Positions 1 to 11,217 of a stretch of DNA of 64,000 nt are shown here, piece by piece (positions within the stretch are counted from its first letter, which is position 1; each line of letters opens with the position of its first letter). The notes beneath the pieces were generated by a model that did not search any database, was not told the origin of the DNA, and saw only the letters and a list, made by a program, of their open reading frames with translations. Origin of the DNA: Tridacna crocea (Eukaryota; Mollusca; Bivalvia; Cardiida; Cardiidae); contig OX031065.1 in the NCBI GenBank assembly GCA_943736015.1, positions 37,152,427-37,216,426 on the forward strand. The letters are read 5' to 3'. Made by a program: the position numbers and the translations under genes.

Positions 1-295
1 GAGGCTGACCTAGGTTGATAGGTTTTGCAAATGGATTAAGCTCCTTTTCAAAAATCATGGCTAAAACAATTATCCCACTGTCAACTTCAGACTCAAGGTT
101 TTTATCGTTAGGCTGCTAAGCCCAACTCACTGACCTTTTGTGGACAGTGTACATCAAGATCTGACTGCACAGAATGTGCAGTTTGTTCATGAATCCAATA
201 AAAAGACACTTTCTTTTAATGAGAAATATCCTTTTAAATAGCAAAATCTGGATTTAACTATCAGCTTGAAAGTTTCATGTTCATGTTTTAGCAGG

Positions 296-525
296 TTAAC
301 CCATTACCACACAATCCCTACCTTTGTCACCCCTGAGAAAGAAGCCTTTTGAAAACACTGTAGGAAAAGGAGAAAATGCTGGTAACCAGCATTTTCTCCT
401 TTTCCCACAGTGTTTTCTACCCTTCCCAGAACAAATTTCAATTTTTTCAGTCACCTTTATTTTGTTGTCTGCAAATGCTTTCAATTTGGACCAGTCTAAA
501 TTTTTCTCGTGTGTTAAAGGGTTAA
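296..525 (+). mobile_element. hpM1 hairpin MITE, full length
   Basis: A complete copy that shows the family plan: TTAACCCATTACCAC at the left, a GAGAAAGAAGCC leader, arm AAAACACTGTAGGAAAAGGA, centre GCTGGTAACCAGC, the returning arm, a TTTCAGTCACCTTTATTTTG segment, and a right end inverse to the left, ending GGTTAA. About 66 bp of centre is palindromic; the TTAA ends suggest a piggyBac-type (TTAA-targeting) mobiliser. Confidence 0.85.
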
Positions 526-1560
526 GGGTTAATATTATGATAGTAAATCATCATTTTCCATAAAATTTCTTAGCTGTTAGAGTCAACCCTTTTAGAAAAG
601 ATGATCAGAAAAGGGTGACTTATTTTATATAAATGAAGGAAGCTGCTCCTTTTTAAGCAATATTTACCCAGTCATCACAATTATATTTTCAAAACTTTCC
701 AAATTTAAAGTATTAGCAGAATTACAAATTAGATGTGCTTCAAAATATCATTTGTTTTTGAAAAGGTATAGAACTTTACAATGAAAGGAGACACTGCTGG
801 TCTCAAGCATGTTGACCATGGACTTTATTCAAAGGTATAAAACAATCAGAGAAAGGTCGATAGTAATGCTATTATCTAAAAGAAATGAAGTTATTTTCTT
901 TGAAACAATTCTGTAAATCTTGGAAGCTTATCTTCTGCCTTATCGGCTTATCACTAACCCAGTTCATATCTTGGAGATAAGAATACAAGAACATATCTTC
1001 TTGGTAGAATTCCAGCATTTCAACAACTAAGTAGCCCCTAAGTATTCTCCCACCCAATGAGAGTTATCTCCCTTTTGACTTCAGACAACCAGGAGGGCAT
1101 TAAATCTTGTCTACAGCTAGTAGAACATGAGCCAAGTTATAGATGTCTTTTTCGTTTATATGAACTATAGTTTACAAAGTTTTGACTCATCAATTTAAAG
1201 ATATGTATTCTCAACGACTTAATTTTAAAATGTGGTTTGGAATAGTATTTGTCACTCGTTTAATTGTCCATCATTCACCTATATGTCTCATTTATATTTT
1301 TGTAATATTTGTATATGTGTATGGGCCGGTGGCCTACATTTCACATTAAACTTGAACATGAAAAAAAGAAAAGAAAGAAAAAATATTATACAGATAAGAG
1401 CAGTTTAACCCTTAGATCACCAAATACTGGAAAAGCCTTGGGACATTTTCAATCTAGAAATACCTGGAAAACCCATTTAGTTGCTACTTTAGGGTCGCTC
1501 ATAACCATGATGTTTCAGCTAAACCTTGGTGTAAATTGAATGTTTTGTGCAGTCTGATCA
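526..1560. other. No feature recognised
   Basis: AT-rich sequence. A 61-codon open frame at 872-1057 (minus) was considered and not supported. Confidence 0.5.
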
Positions 1561-1788
1561 TAACTCGATACCATAAACAAAAATTTTAGACTGGTCCAAA
1601 TCGAAAGCGTTTTGCAGACAACAAAATAAAGGTGACTGAAAAATTAATATTTGTATGGGAAGGGAAGAAAACATGGTGGGAAAAGGAGAAAATGCTGGTA
1701 ACCAGTATTTTCTCCTTTTCCCACAATGTTTTCAGAAGGCTTATTTTTCAGGATCTTTAAAAGTCAGGATCATGTGGTATAGAGTTAA
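1561..1788 (-). mobile_element. hpM1, full length, left end decayed
   Basis: Reversed copy ending GAGTTAA; hairpin arms differ at one to three bases. Confidence 0.8.
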
Positions 1789-1894
1789 TACAGAGCAGTT
1801 TTCATTGTTATTCTTTACTTTTAATTAGTAAACATTTCAAAGGATATTATTGAATTGGGACATTTTATATTATTTCTTTCATCTTACGAGGTAT

Positions 1895-2122
1895 TTAACC
1901 CATTACCACACAATCCCTACTTTTGACGCCCCTGAGAAAGAAGCCTTTAGAAAACAATGTGTGAAAAGGAGAAAATGCTGGTTACCAGCATTTCCTCCTT
2001 TTCCCACAATGTTTTCTACCCTTCACAAAACAAATTTCAAATTTTCAGTCACTTTTATTTTGTTGTCTGCAAATGCTTTCGATTTGGACAAGCCTAAAAT
2101 TTGCCGTTTGGTAATGAGTTAA
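1895..2122 (+). mobile_element. hpM1, full length
   Basis: TTAACCCATTACCACACAAT at left, GGTAATGAGTTAA at right; one arm base lost near the centre. Confidence 0.85.
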
Positions 2123-2619
2123 GGTACTGGTTTCTAGAATTAAAAGTTCTACTCATGACATCTGTACATAAATCCCAAAATATGTTCTATCAGTGCTGAA
2201 AGTGTATCTATACTAGAGCCCATACAAGCCCATATATGGCATGATCCATGTCACAGATTCAGTGCTGTAGAGACTTTAGACAAATAGTTGTCGAAGTCTT
2301 TACAAAACAACACACATTATCCTAACAAGTCTAGAAATCAACCTCTGGTCAACATTTGAGCTATCCATTTCAACAATACTAGTATAAAAAATTATGTATC
2401 TACTGTCTGACTTTGTGATGGGCCCTTTTCTTATTTCAATAAAGGAAATATAGCCCAAGTGTTACTCTTGCAAGATAACAAGAATACAACATGCATATGT
2501 CAATGCTCCACTGCTGTCACTTTGTAAATAAACCAATTTTCATATTTTCAAAGAAAATTGTAAGTAGTAAAAGGGCATGTGTCAAAAATATGCTGATGCC
2601 AATTAGTTTGTACTGTAGT

Positions 2620-2843
2620 TTAACCCTTTACCACACAGCAAAATTCTAGACCTATCCAAATTGAAAGCATTTGCAGAATTTCATAGTGGCGCAAATGATG
2701 CAATTTTTCTTTGATAGGGCAGAAAACTTTGTAAGAAAAGGAGAAAATGCCGGCTACCAGCATTTTCTCCTTTTCCCACAATATTTTCATAAGGCTTCTT
2801 TCTCAAGGTTGTTTAAAGGCGTCATAGTATGGTAATGGGTTAA
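2620..2843 (-). mobile_element. hpM1, full length
   Basis: Reversed copy with arm AAAACTTTGTAAGAAAAGGA; belongs to a subgroup with CAAATGATGCAATTTTTC in the flank (also at 58353). Confidence 0.85.
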
Positions 2844-2859
2844 TACCGTTTAAACAGCT

Positions 2860-3095
2860 TGGCCATATCACAGTGGTCAGTGCACCAATTAATGAGTTTC
2901 CTGCCTTTCTCTCACCAGAACTAACACAACTTTCTGTCCGAGTCACTAATTTTCTCGCATGCATCAGAGGTGAGAGGTAAAACGATCCCCAAAAAAAACA
3001 ATTTGCTTCAATTGGGTATCGAACCCGTAACCACCAGGTCACGATACAGTTACACTAACCACCAAGCTACCTGGTTAGGCACTTTTATGCTAACC
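2860..3095 (-). mobile_element. tRNA-derived SINE
   Basis: On the minus strand the right end reads as a tRNA-like head: box A TAGCTTGGTGG (3069-3059) and box B GGGTTCGATACCC (about 3020-3008). The body includes a GGTGAGAG motif that recurs in the SINE split by the 22-kb foldback element. Confidence 0.75.
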
Positions 3096-3510
3096 TAAGT
3101 ACTGGTAAGGGTTTCCCGTTTGGTAGATAACAACTAGTTCTAGTTTGAAATAAATGTTTTCAGTAATGGCAAAGATGTGATTGTGACCTGTCACACAAAA
3201 AAGGACAATTGTAAATTCAGCACATCAATTAGATGAAAACAGGTCAAAGAAAATGCTGGTCAATTTAAGTTGATAATTCAAAGATGATTGTACAGTAAGG
3301 TGGAATGACCACTTTTCATACAGAAGATTATAAGTGCCAACCCTGGTCAGCCTGTGCAAACAATTTTTGCAGTTCCCAGATGGTTCCTTTTTGCGTGACG
3401 AGTCACATATTATAAACTGTAAAAGCTCTTGCATGGTGACACAGATACAGCCTACCATCAAGCTCCAGATAAAAGGAATTGATGGTATTCTAAAGTCATT
3501 ATTTCTGTTC

Positions 3511-3651
3511 GAAACCCTATGTTGTGGGTACTCATTAGAATCATCTCAACGAGACGGTTCTAATGAGTACCCACATTATAGGATCTAGTGGAAATTTTTA
3601 ATATTTTCAATTTTGAAATCAAAATGACTCCCTCTATCTGGAGCTCTGTAT
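3511..3651 (+). repeat. Hairpin repeat hpR, copy 1
   Basis: 53-bp hairpin at 3523-3575 (TGTGGGTACTCATTAGAATC and inverse) followed by a conserved tail up to TCTGGAGCTCTGTA. The same unit occurs at 10504-10647. Confidence 0.75.
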
Positions 3652-3761
3652 TACAATACCAGTGGTCATTTCCCCTGAAAACAGCTGAAGTAAAATTGGC
3701 CAGTTTGTTCTTTGGTGCTCTACAGGAGAATATGAATCATAATCACACAGGCCTAAAAGAA

Positions 3762-3986
3762 TTAACCCTTTACCAAACAATCCCTAGTTTCAACAACCTT
3801 GAGAAGTAGGCCTTTTGAAAACATTGTGGGAAAAGGAGAAAATGCTGGTAACCAGCATTTTCTCCATTTCCAACTATGTTTCCTATGTTATCTGATACAA
3901 ATCCCATCATTCATTTGAAATATATTTTGTCTGGCACATGTTTCTTCACATTCGATCCATCTAAGTTATTGTCATTTGGGACCGAG
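3762..3986 (+). mobile_element. hpM1, right half decayed
   Basis: Left end and hairpin clear; after TATGTTTCCTATG the sequence diverges and only GTCATTTGG near 3980 is left of the right end. Confidence 0.65.
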
Positions 3987-4251
3987 TCAAAGAAAAAATA
4001 TTGTATACACACCCAGTTGGCAGTGAAACTCTGGCCAGATTATAGCGTAATAAAACATTGCAGTTTCTTTAATCTGTTTACAGTTTCAGTTCATGTTCTT
4101 AATTCACCATTCCATAAAACCTGGCAAGATATGCCAACCCAGATAACGCTAATAAATGATATTTATATTTTCAGTCTAATGAAAAAATCCCATGGCCCAA
4201 ATTGCCATTTTATGCCTTTATCAGAATGATCATGTTTTCATGACCACAATT

Positions 4252-4372
4252 TTAATCCTTTCCCAAACAGTCTGGTTTTTTAATGATCCTGTGGAAAAAG
4301 CTTTTGAAAACATTGTCGGAAAAGAAGAAAGTGTGGATAATCAACATTTTGTCCTTCTCCTGTCTTCCCGTC
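4252..4372 (+). mobile_element. hpM1, 3' truncated
   Basis: TTAATCCTTTCCCAAACAGT to a weak hairpin, lost 22 bp before the element at 4394. Confidence 0.6.
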
Positions 4373-4393
4373 TTGAAAACACTAGATTGTTTC

Positions 4394-4942
4394 CATCTTT
4401 GCAAGCCAAGGGTGACGATCCACTACGCTACTGTACCCTTGGCGGATCGAACTTGATTTCGACATTCCCAAGATATGCATCTTCATTGGTTGCAGCTCGC
4501 TCTCACTGCACTAAATCAAATCGCTCGTAGCATTTCATCTTTGATAAAAATAGAACAAGGTCATGACCTTTCCTATAAATGTAGAAGGTAAACATGAATA
4601 CCCCTGGGGATATGTGCAGGATCTAAAATGATTTATTACAAAATCAATACAAACAATATTTATAGAAAATTTCGGTGTGACCAATCAATTATCAGAGGTT
4701 TTAGGCTATATCCCAGCACCTGACCATGGAATGTCGAAGTATATTTGTGGTTATTGCTTCATGTTGAACAATTGTATTCCTAAGCGGTTTGTAAAACTAC
4801 ATTTCATTGGCTATTAGAAATATGATGTAAAGAGAGATAATAAGCAGCATCGAATAGGGGGCACATCGTGGGAATCTCGAAATCGGGCTCGATCCACAAG
4901 GTAAGATCCACCTAGTGATCGTAACCTTTGCTCACAAAGATG
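4394..4942. mobile_element. 549-bp terminal-inverted-repeat element, copy 1
   Basis: Terminal inverted repeats of about 28 bp, CATCTTTGCAAGCCAAGG at left and its inverse at right. The interior matches the 444-bp copy at 49183-49626. No coding capacity; non-autonomous DNA transposon. Confidence 0.75.
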
Positions 4943-5117
4943 GATTGTTTGGTACAGGTCCAAGGCTTATACATTATGAATATGACTTTTTCATCTTGCC
5001 ATGACCACAGGAGAAATTTTAACAGTGATGCTTTTTATTCCTTTTCCCACAATATTCTCAAATATACCCATAGATCAAACTCAGGCTCATCTTCCTAACA
5101 ACAAAGATGTTTCAACT

Positions 5118-5285
5118 TTAACCGAACAATCCAGCTTTTAGATGACAGGCTATCAATAACATTGATAAGAAATGATGAAATGTTGGTAACCAGAATCCCC
5201 TCCTTTTCCCAGTGTATTCTACCTTTCCAAAGACAATTCCAGCATTTGAGCAACATTTCATTTGTTTCCAAATGCCTTCCATTTA
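5118..5285 (+). mobile_element. hpM1, decayed
   Basis: TTAACCGAACAATCC start and TTGGTAACCAGAATCCCCTC centre; arms poorly paired; abuts the next copy at TTAA. Confidence 0.55.
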
Positions 5286-5517
5286 ACTCATTACCAAATG
5301 ACAAAATTCTGGACTACCATTGGACCAAACTGAAAGCATTTGCAGACAACAAAATAAATGTGAATCAAAGATTGAAATTTGATTTGGAAAGGGTAGAAAA
5401 CATTGTGGGAAAAGGAGAAAATGCTGGTTACCAGCATTTTCTCCTTTTCCCACAATGTTTTTAAAAGGCGTCTTTCTCAGGGTCTTTAAAAGTGGGAAGT
5501 GTGTGGTAAAGAGTTAA
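5283..5517 (-). mobile_element. hpM1, full length, perfect hairpin
   Basis: Arms AAAACATTGTGGGAAAAGGA through the centre pair without mismatch; ends TTAACTCATTACC and GGTAAAGAGTTAA. Confidence 0.88.
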
Positions 5518-5960
5518 ACCAGCTTAAGTTTAATCATTTGGCAAATAATTAAGCTCATGATGTCCTAAAGTTGACCTTTTTGTCTCCAATGAAACAAATA
5601 CAGAACATCCAAAGTGTCATAGCTGCCATTTTCCTAGCTACATGTATATTGATCCACCACTGTAAATACAATACAATTTGTATCAAATTTTTACGTACTT
5701 GTATATATCTATTATGCCCATTTTACAAAGATATTTTAAACGTTATTTACTGCACATCTGTATCAAAAGGCAATGAGGCTAAAACAAGTCTCCATGACAT
5801 AAGGATTTGCAGAGTTTCCTTTATCCTGTTTTTTCTGCAAATAAATCTAATAAGCTATCAAATTTTCTACCTGGCATTGAGTGATTTTTGCACTTCGCTG
5901 TGATAAATGGATCATGGAATGCTTCTGTGAGATAATTAAATCTGAAGTTGCTTCAAGCAT

Positions 5961-6196
5961 TTCACTCTTTACCAAACAACAAAATTTTTGACAGGTCCAA
6001 ATTGAAAGCACTAGCAGACGACAAAATAAACGTAACTCAAAAATTGAAATTTGTTTCTAGCAGGGTAGAAAACATTGTGGGAAAAAGAGAAAATGCTGGT
6101 TACCAGCATTTTCTCCTTTTCCCACAATGTTTTCCAACGGGTTATATCTCAGTTTTGTTTAAAAAAAAAAAAAGGGATTGTGTGGTAAAGGGTTAA
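5961..6196 (-). mobile_element. hpM1, full length
   Basis: Left TTCACTCTTTACC, right GGTAAAGGGTTAA; an A-run has expanded beside the right end. Confidence 0.82.
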
Positions 6197-6635
6197 ATAT
6201 TCTGACTCTGGCTCTTTGCATGATTTCATCTTTTTCCTTTATTTCTTATCTAAGCATCCGTAATTTTCACAGCATGTATTACAGATTGCATACATTTTTA
6301 ATTTCTTTCATGACTTTCAAAAAATTTCAGAACACTTTTCATCAAGTCACTGTGATCATTCTTTTTTCACTTCTTACTTCCTGTATCATGTACATATAAT
6401 TATTAGCATACTACCAAATCATGTCCTGTCTTTCGCATCATTTATAAGAACATTATCAAACTTTTCATTCATGACCCCATCACAGGAATATTTGTTACAT
6501 CTTGATAAACAGACACATTTCAACAACACATACAAGTAGGCCTACCTTCTGAAAAAAATGTGCATGGACTCTTTGGCCTGACAACTTTTTTGTAAACAAG
6601 AGCTTCGCAAAGCGTCCCATATATGTCCAAAGGCA

Positions 6636-6892
6636 TCCTCTGATACCCCGGGGTCTCCCTATTTGCTACGCTACATCGACCCCTGGGACAATTGACTAAT
6701 AAAACTTTGAATCAGCCGCCGAAAATCGATACGAAACGTCATAGCGTACAGTCCACTCGCCCATCACAAAATGATGATGGAACCAATGAAAAGCCAGCAT
6801 TCGGCCTGCGGTAAAGCGAGGGAAATTCAATTAATTGTCCCAGGGGTCGATGTAGCGTAGCAAATAGGGAGACCACGGGGTATCCGAGGATG
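6636..6892. mobile_element. 257-bp element with about 60-bp inverted ends and 11-bp target duplication
   Basis: Arms TCCTCTGATACCCCGGGGTC and inverse continue for about 60 bp each. GTCCAAAGGCA is present directly on both sides (6625-6635 and 6893-6903), a clear insertion footprint. No coding capacity. Confidence 0.8.
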
Positions 6893-6959
6893 GTCCAAAG
6901 GCACTTGTCCGTGAAATGTGTTAAAATCTAGAACAGTCCTGCAGATATCCAAATTTTAA

Positions 6960-7174
6960 AAGTCACAACCAGCTTTAGACCAGTCCTATTTGAAAGCATT
7001 TGCAGACAACAAAGTAAATGTGATTCAAATATTGAATTGTGTATGGAGGGGTAGAAAACATTGTGGGAAAAGGAGAAAATGCTGGTTACCAGCATTTTCT
7101 TCTTTCCCAGAGTGTTTTCAAAAGGCCTTTTTCTTAGAGTTGTTAAAAGTTGGGATTGTGAGGTAAAAGTTTAA
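6960..7174 (-). mobile_element. hpM1, left end decayed
   Basis: Hairpin intact except TTCTTCTTTCCCAGAG in the second arm; right end GGTAAAAGTTTAA. Confidence 0.78.
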
Positions 7175-7320
7175 ACAGGATAGGAGAACAATCAAAAAAA
7201 GAAATACCAGCAATCAGCTTGTATCATAAACACTTCTGAAAACAGCAATATATTCAGAGTTTCCATAAAATTCATCAAAGGCCATCATTTTCTGACAAAG
7301 GACAGTAAAACATTTCCAGT

Positions 7321-7404
7321 TAGATTTGTTTTACTTATCTGTTTTACCTTTACAATTGCTTTGGATTTGGACAACAAATTTTTTTGTATGGTGAAGTATT
7401 AAGA
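7321..7404 (+). mobile_element. hpM1 right-end fragment
   Basis: Keeps only the segment from TTTACCTTTACAATTGC to the GGTGAAGTATTAA end; no hairpin. Confidence 0.5.
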
Positions 7405-7445
7405 TCAGACTGTACAGAGCATGCAGTCTGATCTTTGACATACAC
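7404..7445 (+). repeat. GATCAGACTGYA palindrome (hpM3-related)
   Basis: AGATCAGACTGTACAGAGC then TGCAGTCTGATCT. Same palindrome as in hpM3 elements. Confidence 0.6.
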
Positions 7446-7534
7446 TATCATGCTTTGATAAGTCTTTACGAACAAATGCAACCTCAATCATTTCAGCCAT
7501 TTGGGCCTACTTTCTTGACTGGTAGGGCGTATTC

Positions 7535-8008
7535 CTTTCGCTATCCGAACACTCTGAAGATGTTCTAGGTCCATAGAGTATTTCGGAACACTGTGCCGTG
7601 TTCCTCAGAACATGTTCTGACTGTTCTAATGCAATCGAGGTTTAGCGCACCTGCTGAACAGTTGCTTGGTGATAAAAGATGGCTGAAAGACGGACAATTC
7701 TTCATGGCAAAATCTGCAATTGTCCTTTTTTACAATATGAATACCATAAATAGGGGAATAGTAGACTTGTCTCTAGTCTCTCTCTGCAGCTAATCATGCC
7801 CCAAACTAGCACAACTCTTGCAACAGGCATCATGCCAATGTACTTTCATTTCGATATCGTTTAGAATAATGTTCAGAACGTGCTTCATTCAGAACATACT
7901 TCCGGAACAGTGAATTGTGTTCTGAAATATTCCTTTTGCACGTTCCAGAACAGCAACAGCATTCCAGAACACCGAACATTGTGCCAGAACAGGTGAAAGA
8001 AATACGCC
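7535..8008. mobile_element. 474-bp element with short terminal inverted repeats
   Basis: GGGCGTATTCCTTTCGC at left versus the inverse of GGTGAAAGAAATACGCCC at right. The interior is full of GTTCTG/CAGAAC half-palindromes. The 66-residue and 75-residue open frames within are not recognised. Confidence 0.6.
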
Positions 8009-8138
8009 CAAAATGTCTCATGTCTAAATTTGGCGCTCTAAGGGCTAGTATGAATAAGCAAGAGATTCTATCAACTGGTAAAGAGTTAAAACTTGGCTTT
8101 ATTGGAATCAAAGTAGAATATATCTGTGAAACAAAGGA

Positions 8139-8372
8139 TTAACCCTTTACCATACAATGTCAACTATTGGTGATCCTGGGAGAGAAGTTTTTTGAAAACA
8201 TTGTAGGAAAAAGAGAAAATGCTGGTAACCAGCATTTTCTCCTTTTCCCACAATGTTTTCTACCCTATCAGTGAAAGACTGCACCATTTAAGCCATTGTA
8301 ATAGAAACTGTCATTTTGCAAATGCTTTCAATTTGGATAAGGCTAAAATTTTGCTGTCTAGTAAAAGTTTAA
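8139..8372 (+). mobile_element. hpM1, full length
   Basis: Variant with a CACCATTTAAGCCATTG right flank, a subgroup shared with the copy at 37022. Confidence 0.83.
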
Positions 8373-8517
8373 CATGATGTAAAAATGCACTTTTACAAAG
8401 GCTAGCTTTCAAAGATTGCAGCACAAAAATAACAAAGAGAAGAAAAATGAATTAATACACAAAATGTTTACTAATTAAACCCCTGGAGAATCTGTATGTA
8501 GATAAAACTGTATGCAA

Positions 8518-8880
8518 TTAACCCTTAGCATGATAGGCTCAACTTAGCATAGTTTTGCAGGTGTAATGCAGAGAAATGACCCCCATTACTAAATGACCCA
8601 CGGGTCATATCTCGACGTAGAGGAATGACCCACAGGTCATTTCTCGACATAGAAAAATGACCCGGGTCATTATTCTACGTCGAGAAATAACCTATGGGTC
8701 ATTTTTCGACGTAGAGAAAATGACCCATGGGTCATTCCTCTACGTCGAGAAATGACCATGGGTCATTTTGTAATGGGGGTCATTTCTCTGCATTACACAG
8801 GCAGTGCAGGCAAAGATCACTGCACATTCTCTGCAATCTGATCTTGAATCTTGGCTGTCTTTTATCATGAAAAAACAACC
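8518..8880 (+). mobile_element. hpM3 element interrupted by a nested palindrome
   Basis: TTAACCCTTAGCATGATAGG at left; beyond the insertion come GGCAGTGCAGG and a decayed AGATCACTGCA/TGCAATCTGATCT palindrome. The palindromic element at 8561-8798 sits inside. Right end uncertain. Confidence 0.5.
8561..8798. repeat. 238-bp compound palindrome of TGACCC/GGGTCA units
   Basis: The outer ends GTGTAATGCAGAGAAATGAC and inverse frame about six 31-33 bp units, each a small palindrome (TGACCCATGGGTCA) joined by TTTCTCGACGTAGAG or its reverse. The whole folds on itself and each unit also folds alone. Confidence 0.85.
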
Positions 8881-9285
8881 TTAAGACGCTGTAATGGTCC
8901 ATGTACTGTCTCAAAGCGGCCAATACATTGTATATTCATTGGACTGTCCTTTTTCTATAGAGAAGTATTCTCATCTCATTAGTCACCGCGCAGAAGCGCG
9001 CGATTATATTTTTAGTAGTTTTTCGAGTTAGGACATGGATAGTGGGAATTTCATTTTTATAGGGGTGTTAGGTTAACAAGAAATCTTTCTACTTCGCCTT
9101 AAACTGGCTTTTTAATTCATTCTTAAACTACGAAATTGCAGTACGATACTATTTTTGTTCTGTTAATACTTACAACATCAAAAAATCCACCCAATTATTA
9201 CTTTTATTTTCGCTTTTCGTGAGAAATGGACTCGTCCAGATAAATGCCTTGTTTCCATTGGTCAAGGCTGTACAGGTTTCCAGTC
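8881..9285. other. No feature recognised
   Basis: AT-rich, one short CGCGCAGAAGCGCGCG palindromic patch near 8988-9002, nothing else. Confidence 0.5.
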
Positions 9286-9410
9286 ATTTCGTACCTTGTT
9301 AATTTCGTACCTAGGTCATTTTGTACGATTTTGGTCACTTCATACCTACTTATACTTTCTAGTTTGGTCATTTCCTACCCAGTTGGTCATTTCGTACAAA
9401 CTTCGTACAC
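9286..9410 (+). repeat. Degenerate minisatellite of TTTCGTACC units
   Basis: TTGGTCATTTCGTAC-like units repeat about seven times at irregular spacing. Confidence 0.6.
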
Positions 9411-9852
9411 AGGTTTAATTATCATTTTGATTATTTTGTAGATAGTTTTATCTACTATTTGTGTGTTTTTTGTTGAATGACCACTGCTAAAATTGTACAT
9501 TGCTGAAATTGTGCTAAATTCCGCCAAAGAACAGGTATGATGGTTATAATTGTATCTAACAATTATTGGTTACTTCTTTCTAAGTTTAGTTTTTAAAACA
9601 AAGATAGTTTAGAACTGCTTTGTTTATTTCTCAACGAGCTCTGCATAAATTTACTTCGTGGAAAAAAAATCTGGAGAGAGACCAGTTTTTCGCTGTGTTG
9701 TTCATTAATCGCAATGCAAAACCATTATTCTTTATTAACACTGTTCACCAAACAGTATAGTTTTAGACTTGTTTAAATTGAAAGTATGCCTTGCAAACTT
9801 ACGTTCTCTTGAATCATACTTTCCTAGGACAGCAACATTTTAGTAACTTAGC

Positions 9853-10088
9853 CCTGTTTTCAACACTTTCCCAAACAAACACGGGTTATCACACGTGTGC
9901 TGTCAAATTCTTTTGGAAAAACATGTTGGATAAGGAGAAATTGCTCGTTATAAGCAATTTCTTCTTTATTAAATACCTTTTCTCCACTACTAGCGAATTT
10001 TCCACCACTTTTGCAGCTTTTTGAATTGTCATCTGCCAACTCTTTGAATTTGGAAGAGTCTGATATTTGTCGTTTGGAAAAGAGCTAA
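9853..10088 (+). mobile_element. Divergent hpM1/hpM2-like hairpin element
   Basis: Ends match hpM1 (CTTTCCCAAACAAAC; TTTGTCGTTTGGAAAAGAG) but the centre reads GAAATTGCTCGTTATAAGCAATTTC, like hpM2. An hpM1 left-end fragment lies upstream at 9738-9786. Confidence 0.65.
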
Positions 10089-10503
10089 GAGAGCACTGTG
10101 CTAGGGTATTAGATACTGTAACAGAAGACAAGTTTTGATATAGGTTCGCATTCACATCAATTTCATAATTTGTTAAAAAATCTGCTGATGAAAACTTACA
10201 TCTACTTACTTGCCCTGGCTTTCTTGAAGCATTAAACAATTTTTTTTGCGGCGACTTTGATGCTTTGCATCAACTTTTTCTTGTCATTAGTGCAAAACTA
10301 ATATTTTGACTGACAAGAAGTTCTAAAGTAAATTCACAGAATTTCACAATGCATTACAAAACAAATATGTATTGCATTGTGATAATACATCTACACTGTC
10401 TGATATTCTGAGAGAAATGCTAGACCTTAGTCTTGAAAACTATTAGCCAGAGCCCCAGAATGATAACAGGGAGAGATGGTAGACTAAATCTGCTACTTCT
10501 CTT

Positions 10504-10647
10504 CCAAACCGTATGTTGTGGGTAACCATTAGAATCGTCTCGATGAGATGATTCTAATGGGTACCCACAATGCAGGGTTTAGTGAAGAAAAATTAATATT
10601 TCCAATTTTGAAATCAAAATCACTCCCTCTATCTGGAGCTCTGTATT
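10504..10647 (+). repeat. Hairpin repeat hpR, copy 2
   Basis: 53-bp hairpin at 10517-10569 and the same tail as copy 1 at 3511. Confidence 0.75.
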
Positions 10648-10769
10648 TACCTACATGTAGAAGTGGGCTTTTTCTACCAACTGATTCACTGTAATCTTTC
10701 ATTTACTTTTCTGCCTTAGAAGGAACATGCAACCTGATCATTGATCTACACTGTAAATATTGCAACAAT

Positions 10770-11023
10770 GTACCACAAACCAGTTTTAGACTCATTCAAA
10801 ATTATAAATGCAGAATAAATTACAAATGGGTCTTAAGGAGAGTTGGAAAAGGAGAAAATGCTGGTAATTCTCCTTTTTTCACAAAGTTTACTGCAAAAGG
10901 TGGTTAAAAGCTCAGGACCTTCCTAACACAAATTTTGAATTTTCAGTCACATTTAATTTTCATCTGCAAATACTTTCGATTTGCACCAGTCTGTATTTTT
11001 GTTGTTTGGTAAAGAGATACAGA
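10770..11023. mobile_element. Composite decayed hpM1
   Basis: Left part is in minus orientation, right part plus. The hairpin is shortened to GGAAAAGGAGAAAATGCTGG then AATTCTCCTTTTTTCAC. Probably two fragments joined by recombination. Confidence 0.5.
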
Positions 11024-11217
11024 GTAAAGTCTGTGAAGTTTTTTATAGTGATGCAGGCTCATAAGAACAAGGGTTCTCTACCTGTCCCAAGGCACTGCTG
11101 TTCTCTGTTTTAGAATACCTTTTCACCAGTATTCAGGGCTCCTGAGGCTTTATTTACAAAGAAAACTACAGTATTTTTCTACATCCTTTGTAATACACAA
11201 CAGAAAGTCTCAGGAAC

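Noticed and set aside
872..1057. 61-codon minus-strand open frame (MGGRILRGYLVVEMLEFYQE...)
   Set aside because: Plausible codon content for an exon but no recognised family, no clear splice sites, and no neighbouring exons.
3005..3075. tRNA gene on the minus strand
   Set aside because: Box A and box B are present but no cloverleaf could be completed and a SINE body follows; the motif set repeats at 22.5 and 33 kb.
3225..3461. 78-codon minus-strand open frame
   Set aside because: No recognised domain, overlaps an antisense frame of similar length, and lies between repeats.
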